A stretch of 64,000 nucleotides of DNA from Hymenobacter sp. BT18 (GTDB lineage Bacteria > Bacteroidota > Bacteroidia > Cytophagales > Hymenobacteraceae). Every line of letters starts with the position of its first letter. The stretch's first letter is position 1. The position numbers and the translations under genes were made by a program. The notes under the pieces were generated by a model. That model made no database searches and was not told the DNA's origin. It was given only the letters and a program-made list of their open reading frames with translations. The stretch lies in contig NZ_CP050954.1 of NCBI RefSeq assembly GCF_012273015.1, positions 1,488,001 to 1,552,000 on the forward strand, written 5' to 3'. Positions 59,069 through 64,000 of this stretch are shown here, piece by piece.

Positions 59069-62005
59069 ATGCAAAAAGCTCTTTTCCTCGGTATTTTTCT
59101 GTTTTTCGCTACGCTCTCCAGTCTGCTGGCCCAGACCACTACCGTGCGCGGGCGTGTACTGGACGGTAAAGACCAGTCGCCGCTGATTGGGGCCAACGTA
59201 GTACTCACTCGCCAGCCCGGCCCCCAGAAGCTAGGCACGGCTGTAGATACCGAAGGCAACTTCTCTATTACGGATGTACCCGCCGGCACCTACCAGCTTA
59301 CTATTTCCTTTTTGGGCTACCAGAATGTGGAGCGCACCGTAGAAGTCACCGATCAGCCCCTGGAGGTGGGTGCTGTACCGCTGCAAGCCGGTGGAGTGCA
59401 ACTCAAAGGGGTGGAGGTAACGGGACGCGCCCCCGCCGCCGTGCAGAAAGGCGACACGGCCCAGTACGACTCCCGGGCCTTTAAAACCAACCCCGACGCC
59501 AACGCCCAGGACCTGATTACCAAGATGCCCGGCGTGACGGTAGATGCCAACGGCAAGGTGCAGGCCCAGGGCGAGCAGGTGCAGCGCGTGCTGGTAGATG
59601 GCAAGGAGTTTTTTGGCAACGACCCCGATGCGGTGCTTAAGAATATTCCGGCCGAAATCATCGACAAGATACAGGTGTACGACCGGGCATCGGACCAGAG
59701 TCAGTTCACGGGTTTCGACGACGGCAACCAGCAGAAAACCATCAACATTGTTACGAAGCCTTCTTTCCGCAACGGGCAGTTTGGGCGGGTGGTAGCCGGC
59801 TATGGCCCCGATCAGGATGGGGGCAAGTACCGCCTCAACGGCAACGTAAACTCCTTTAAGAACAAGCGGCGCCTGTCGGTGCTGGGCCTCTCCAACAACA
59901 TCAATGAGCAGAACTTCGGCACTGAGGATTTGCTGGGCGTGGTGGGCAACTCGCGCCAGGGCGGCGGGGGCCGCGGGGGCCGGGGTGGTGGGCCCGGTGG
60001 CAACGGCGGGGGCCAGGGCGGAGGCGGCAACAACGCCGGGGACTTCCTGGTAAACCAGAACAACGGCATTTCGCGGACGCACGCCCTGGGGCTGAACTAC
60101 TCCAACACCATCGGCACCAAAACCGACGTACAGGGCAGCTACTTCTTTAACCTCTCCGACAACACCCTGCAGAGCACCACGGCCCGCACCTACACGGCCG
60201 ATGACCTGCGTTACAATGAAGACTCGCGGGGCAGCAGCCGCAACATCAACAACCGGCTCAACCTGCGCATCGAACACAAATTCGACTCGCTGAACTCCCT
60301 GCTTTGGCGCCCTACCCTTTCGGTGCAGCGCAACACCAGCAGCAGCACCCTGGCCGGGGAGCTGTTCAAAGACTTTACCGAACAAAGCGCGCCCGACAGC
60401 ACCCAGAGCACCAACAACAGCGCCTACCGGGCTGCTCAAACGGGCATCAACTTCAGCAACAACCTGCTGTACCGCCACCGTTTTGCCAAGCGCGGCCGCA
60501 CGTTTTCCCTAGGCCTGAACCTGGGCTATAACCGCCGGAATGGCAGCAATTATCTCACCAGCAGCAATATTGACTACACCTCCGACCCAGCAGCGGAAAG
60601 CCTCACAGATCAATACTCCCGGCTCCGACAGAACGGATGGAGCTGGCGCGCCGATGCGAACTACACCGAGCCTTTGAGCCCACTTAGCCAGCTGCAGTTC
60701 AGCGCCACCACCTCATTGGCGCCCAACGACTCGGATAAGCGCACCTACAACTTCGACGCCACGACCGGCCAGTACACAACCGTTAATACCGACCTGAGCA
60801 ACGTGTTTACTAGCCGCTACATGACGCAAAGCGGCGGCCTTAGCTACCGGTTCAACAACAAGGAGTTTCAGTGGTCGGTGGGGGCCGACGTGCAGTATGC
60901 CACCTTGCGCAACGAGCAGGATTTCCCACGGGAGGCGCGCATCAGCCGCAACTTCCTGAATGTGCTGCCCAATGCCACGCTGCGCTATAACTTTTCTAAG
61001 CAGCAAAACCTGCGCCTGACGTACCGCATGCGCACCAATAACCCCAACATCAACCAGCTGCAGGAAGTGGTGAACAACGCCAACCCACTACAGATTACCA
61101 TTGGCAACGCAGCCCTGGAGCAGGAGTTTCAACACAACGCCTTCCTGCGCTACTCGGCCGCGCAGCCCGAGAAATCCAGCTCTTTCTTTGCTTTGCTGGG
61201 CGGCTCCTACACGGATAACTATATTACCAACTCCACCCGCATCGTGCGGGAGCCCACCAGCATTGGGGGCGTGGTAATACCAGCCGGAGGGCAGATTACG
61301 CAGCCCATCAACCTGAACCAGCAGTACTCCCTGCGCTCGGCCCTTACCTACGGCTTTCCGCTCACGCTGCTCAAATCGAACCTGAACCTGAACGCCTCGG
61401 CCACCTACCTGCAAACCCCCGGCTTAGTGAATGAGCAGCTGAACTACAACCGCACTCCGGCCTTCGGCTTCGGGGCCGCGCTCAGCAGCAACATCAGCCC
61501 CGAGCTGGACTTCACCTTGTCGTCGAACTCTACCCAGACCTACGTGCGCAACTCCCTGGGCACGCAAATCAACAGCCGCTACTTCCGGCAGAACACCACC
61601 CTGCGCTTCAGCTGGATTATGGCCAAAGGCATTACCTTGAAGTCGGACGTGAACCATGTGTCCTACTCGGGCTTGTCGGCGGGGTTCAACCAAAACTTTG
61701 TGCTCTGGAATGCCAGCTTAGGCAAAAAACTGTTTGCCAAGCAGCAAGGCGAGCTGCAGCTGTATGCCTTTGACCTGCTGGGGCAGAACAACAGCATCCA
61801 GCGCAACATTTTGCCCGCATACACCGAGGATGTGCGCACCAACATTCTGCAGCGCTACCTGATGCTGGTGTTTACCTACAACCTGCGCAGCTTTGGTGGG
61901 GCAGGCAACGCCCCGGGCCCCGACCAGGACCGCCCCCGCCGGGACGGGACACCCGGCAGCTTCCCCGGCGGGGGCCGCCCCGACGGGCCGGGCGGGCCGC
62001 GGTAG
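59069..62005 (+). CDS. TonB-dependent-type outer membrane receptor
   Basis: The 978-residue protein has a signal peptide (MQKALFLGIFLFFATLSSLLA), a carboxypeptidase-like regulatory (CarboxypepD_reg) domain (about 25-105; TVRGRVLDGKDQSPLIGANV), a plug-like region (about 125-225; GRAPAAVQKGDTAQYDSRAFK, PGVTVDANGKVQAQGEQVQRVLVDGKEFFG), and a long beta-barrel. A Gly-rich loop (about 295-330) and a Pro/Gly-rich tail (GNAPGPDQDRPRR...) are low complexity. It resembles the outer membrane beta-barrel family without a partner SusD. It probably imports a ligand across the outer membrane, but neither a TonB box nor a specific substrate is seen. Confidence 0.85.
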   Translation: MQKALFLGIFLFFATLSSLLAQTTTVRGRVLDGKDQSPLIGANVVLTRQPGPQKLGTAVDTEGNFSITDVPAGTYQLTISFLGYQNVERTVEVTDQPLEVGAVPLQAGGVQLKGVEVTGRAPAAVQKGDTAQYDSRAFKTNPDANAQDLITKMPGVTVDANGKVQAQGEQVQRVLVDGKEFFGNDPDAVLKNIPAEIIDKIQVYDRASDQSQFTGFDDGNQQKTINIVTKPSFRNGQFGRVVAGYGPDQDGGKYRLNGNVNSFKNKRRLSVLGLSNNINEQNFGTEDLLGVVGNSRQGGGGRGGRGGGPGGNGGGQGGGGNNAGDFLVNQNNGISRTHALGLNYSNTIGTKTDVQGSYFFNLSDNTLQSTTARTYTADDLRYNEDSRGSSRNINNRLNLRIEHKFDSLNSLLWRPTLSVQRNTSSSTLAGELFKDFTEQSAPDSTQSTNNSAYRAAQTGINFSNNLLYRHRFAKRGRTFSLGLNLGYNRRNGSNYLTSSNIDYTSDPAAESLTDQYSRLRQNGWSWRADANYTEPLSPLSQLQFSATTSLAPNDSDKRTYNFDATTGQYTTVNTDLSNVFTSRYMTQSGGLSYRFNNKEFQWSVGADVQYATLRNEQDFPREARISRNFLNVLPNATLRYNFSKQQNLRLTYRMRTNNPNINQLQEVVNNANPLQITIGNAALEQEFQHNAFLRYSAAQPEKSSSFFALLGGSYTDNYITNSTRIVREPTSIGGVVIPAGGQITQPINLNQQYSLRSALTYGFPLTLLKSNLNLNASATYLQTPGLVNEQLNYNRTPAFGFGAALSSNISPELDFTLSSNSTQTYVRNSLGTQINSRYFRQNTTLRFSWIMAKGITLKSDVNHVSYSGLSAGFNQNFVLWNASLGKKLFAKQQGELQLYAFDLLGQNNSIQRNILPAYTEDVRTNILQRYLMLVFTYNLRSFGGAGNAPGPDQDRPRRDGTPGSFPGGGRPDGPGGPR

Positions 62006-62028
62006 TGCAATTTCCTGATTGGCATAAT

Positions 62029-62070
62029 GCCCCTGCACTGGTTTTCTGGCCAATGCAGGGGCGTTTTTTT
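62029..62070 (+). terminator. Terminator after the receptor gene
   Basis: GCCCCTGCA pairs with TGCAGGGGC, followed by GTTTTTTT. The loop of about 16 bases includes a CTGG/CCAA portion. It is 24 bases past the stop codon. Confidence 0.85.
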
Positions 62071-62167
62071 CCTGTTTTGGGCTGAAGCCCCCGGAATTTT
62101 TCCCCTACTTTGTAAGCTAAGAAGCGCGGCGGCCCGTCGGCGGCGGCCCTTTTTCTACTGCTTACTT

Positions 62168-64000
62168 ATGAAACGACTCGTACTTTTCCTGCTCTGCTGC
62201 CTGCCCTTGCTGGTCCGGGCCCAGAGCATTACGGTACCCAAAGAGCTGCCCTTTGCCGGGCTGAAGCTCACCTTTTCGGATGGGGGCCGCACGGCCGTGC
62301 AGCAGAAAGTAGATGCCCTCCGGCGGCACAACGCTTCCTTCCTGGCGCGCGTAGCCCTGGCCGACGCCTACTTCCCCATCATCGACCGGGTACTGCAGGA
62401 GAAAGGCGTACCCCTGGATTTCCACTTTCTGGCTATTCAGGAAAGCGGCCTGCAGGGCGACGCCCAGAGCATTCACGATGCCGTAGGCTATTGGCAGTTT
62501 AAGCGCGAGGCAGCCCAGGATTACGGGCTGGTAATGAACGACGTGGTTGATGAGCGCAAGCACATTACGGCCGCTACCCGAGCGGCGGCCCAATACCTGA
62601 CGCGCAGCAACCAGCAGTACCGCAACTGGCTGAATGCCTTGCTCACCTACAACCTGGGAGCATCCGGAGCCAAACCTTACACCCTGCCCACCGATGCCGG
62701 GGCTACGGCCATGGAAATTACGGAGCAGACCCACCCGTACATTCTCACTTTTCTGGCGCACAAGCTAGCGTACGAGCCGGCCTGCGGGCAAAACCCCAAG
62801 CCCGCCCTGCTACTGCAGGAGTTTCCGGCGGCACCCGGCCAGGCCCTGCCCGCCGTGGCCGCCACGCTGCACACCAGCCCCGAGGAGCTGGCCCGGCACA
62901 ACCGCTGGCTGCTGGCAGGCACTACGGTGCCCACGGACCGGCCCTATACCCTGGTAGTTCCCATCACCGATGCGCTGCAGCTGACGGCCTTGGCCGCCCA
63001 GCAGAAGGACGCCGCTACGGCCCTGGTACACGCCCCCAAGCCCGACCCCGAGCAAGTAGAGTTTGTGCGGGTAAACGGCCTGCGCGCCTTGGTGGCCCTG
63101 CCCGGCGACACCAAAGAAACCTTGGCCAAGCGGGCGGGCCTGAAGGTGCGCAAGCTCATGCAGTACAACGACCTGTTTGCCTTCGACAACATCGTGCCCG
63201 GCCAGGCGTACTTTGTGCAGAAGAAACGCGACAAAGCCGACGTGGAGTACCACGTAGCCCAGCCCGGAGAAAGCGTCACGACGGTGTCGCAGAAATACGG
63301 CTTGCGCGCCAAGGCCATCTGGCACAAGAACCGCATGGCCCGCAACGAAGAATTAAAGCCCGGCCGCCTGCTGTGGCTGCAGCATACCCGCCCCCGCGAA
63401 GTGGCCGTGGAGTATCTGCCCGTAAACAACCCGGCGGCGCTGGCAGCCTTCGAGCGGCCCCATGGCGCCGCAACTCCTGCGCCCAAACCTGCGCCTAAGG
63501 GTGCGCCCAAACCGACCGCCAGCTCCGCCCCCAGCAAAAGCCGCCCGGCCGAAGCCGACGTGTATACGGGCCGTACGGCTGCGGGCCAGCGCGTCATCGA
63601 CGACAATGAGAATGCCGAGGAAGAAGACAGCGTGCAGCGGAAAAAAGGAATAGGCAGCTTGCTGAAAAAGCCCCCCACTGCCACTGCGGCCACCCAACCC
63701 ACCGAAACTGTCGCTCCGGCCGCCTCCGGGGACACGGCTGCTACCGCTGCTGCCCCCAAGGAAGCTGCGCCCGCGCCGAAGACTTTGTACACCGGCCGGC
63801 CGGCGGCACCGGCTCAGCTGCCTCCGGCAGCGCCCGTCGCCGACGAGCCCAGCCAGCCGGCGCCTACAGTGGCGGCCTCACCAACGCCGGCCGCTCCCGC
63901 TGCTTCCGCCCAACCCGCCGTGCCTGCCCCCACCCAACCAGCGCCAGCCGCTGCGACTCCGTCGGTTGCGCCGGCCGCAGCAGCGGCGGTTCCCCCGGCG
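62168..64000 (+). CDS. Lytic transglycosylase with LysM domains, 3' end outside window
   Basis: The frame is open from the ATG at 62168 to the right edge, 611 codons without a stop. It starts with a signal peptide (MKRLVLFLLCCLPLLVRAQ) and an SLT (lysozyme-like) domain (about 50-230). The catalytic glutamate is Glu92 in FLAIQESGLQG, then AVGYWQFKREAAQDYG and LTYNLGASG. LysM-like modules follow (about 300-350 and 355-410; RVNGLRALVALPGDTKETL, EYHVAQPGESVTTVSQKYG). The last 190 residues are Ala/Pro/Thr-rich and disordered. It cleaves peptidoglycan glycan strands (MltD-like). A TACTTTG promoter-like element lies about 60 bases upstream. Confidence 0.88.
   Translation, partial: MKRLVLFLLCCLPLLVRAQSITVPKELPFAGLKLTFSDGGRTAVQQKVDALRRHNASFLARVALADAYFPIIDRVLQEKGVPLDFHFLAIQESGLQGDAQSIHDAVGYWQFKREAAQDYGLVMNDVVDERKHITAATRAAAQYLTRSNQQYRNWLNALLTYNLGASGAKPYTLPTDAGATAMEITEQTHPYILTFLAHKLAYEPACGQNPKPALLLQEFPAAPGQALPAVAATLHTSPEELARHNRWLLAGTTVPTDRPYTLVVPITDALQLTALAAQQKDAATALVHAPKPDPEQVEFVRVNGLRALVALPGDTKETLAKRAGLKVRKLMQYNDLFAFDNIVPGQAYFVQKKRDKADVEYHVAQPGESVTTVSQKYGLRAKAIWHKNRMARNEELKPGRLLWLQHTRPREVAVEYLPVNNPAALAAFERPHGAATPAPKPAPKGAPKPTASSAPSKSRPAEADVYTGRTAAGQRVIDDNENAEEEDSVQRKKGIGSLLKKPPTATAATQPTETVAPAASGDTAATAAAPKEAAPAPKTLYTGRPAAPAQLPPAAPVADEPSQPAPTVAASPTPAAPAASAQPAVPAPTQPAPAAATPSVAPAAAAAVPPA

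Overview
The window is a contiguous stretch of chromosome from a GC-rich member of the Bacteroidota, most likely Hymenobacteraceae (Hymenobacter-like). The evidence is the gene set: an LptD-like protein, TonB-dependent receptors with a carboxypeptidase-like N-terminal domain, DUF4252 and DUF4173-type proteins, OmpA proteins with TSP3 repeats, an extended S16 protein, and Rho with a very long disordered insert. Start codons generally lack a Shine-Dalgarno sequence, and several promoters fit the Bacteroidota TAnnTTTG -7 element. The genus is an inference. No rRNA, tRNA, phage, insertion sequence or CRISPR array was seen. Genes run off both ends: a DUF5694-like gene on the left and a LysM lytic transglycosylase on the right.

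Layout, left half. 1-2 kb holds secreted and membrane proteins, including an AT-richer patch. 2-8.5 kb is an envelope block: acyl-CoA carboxylase beta subunit, MlaD/MCE lipid-transport protein, N-acetylmuramoyl-L-alanine amidase and LptD. 8.5-11.2 kb has panB, an RluA-type pseudouridine synthase and an acyl-lipid desaturase. 11.4-14 kb is the classic rpsP-rimM-trmD-rplS order, with hairpins between units. 14.1-18.2 kb holds a secreted M1 peptidase coupled to a lipoprotein with an inorganic-pyrophosphatase fold whose metal-binding aspartates are gone. 19.2-20.3 kb pairs a 6-pyruvoyl-tetrahydropterin synthase-family gene with folE. 22.5-25 kb has PBP1A. 25-29.6 kb is a run of uncharacterised membrane-protein genes with one small winged-helix regulator; two nearly identical 23-bp palindromic sites mark its likely regulon.

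Layout, right half. 29.8-34 kb has a methyltransferase, a UbiA prenyltransferase, a DsbA-like protein and a membrane-anchored transglutaminase-like protein. 34-37.8 kb has rho and serS, each followed by a very long hairpin terminator. 37.8-42.4 kb is a compact red-light sensing operon: heme oxygenase, bacteriophytochrome kinase, response regulator, and a REC-histidine kinase. 42.6-46.7 kb has OsmC, a GT9 glycosyltransferase and a PolX whose polymerase catalytic residues look lost while the PHP nuclease is kept. 47-53.5 kb has an EVE protein, secreted proteins, a DUF4252 lipoprotein and two tandem OmpA/TSP3 proteins. 53.8-64 kb has an aminopeptidase P, a second GT9 gene carrying an in-frame palindromic insert, an M16 peptidase, an SRA-domain-only protein preceded by a (TAGC)8 microsatellite, an O-methyltransferase, a large TonB-dependent-type receptor and the lytic transglycosylase.

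Most of the window is ordinary core and envelope gene content. The points most worth a second look are the winged-helix/membrane-protein regulon with duplicated operators, the SRA-only gene beside a tetranucleotide repeat, the palindromic element inside a glycosyltransferase gene, the two apparent pseudo-enzymes (pyrophosphatase-like lipoprotein and PolX), and the bacteriophytochrome relay operon. All family calls rest on motif reading; no database search was run.
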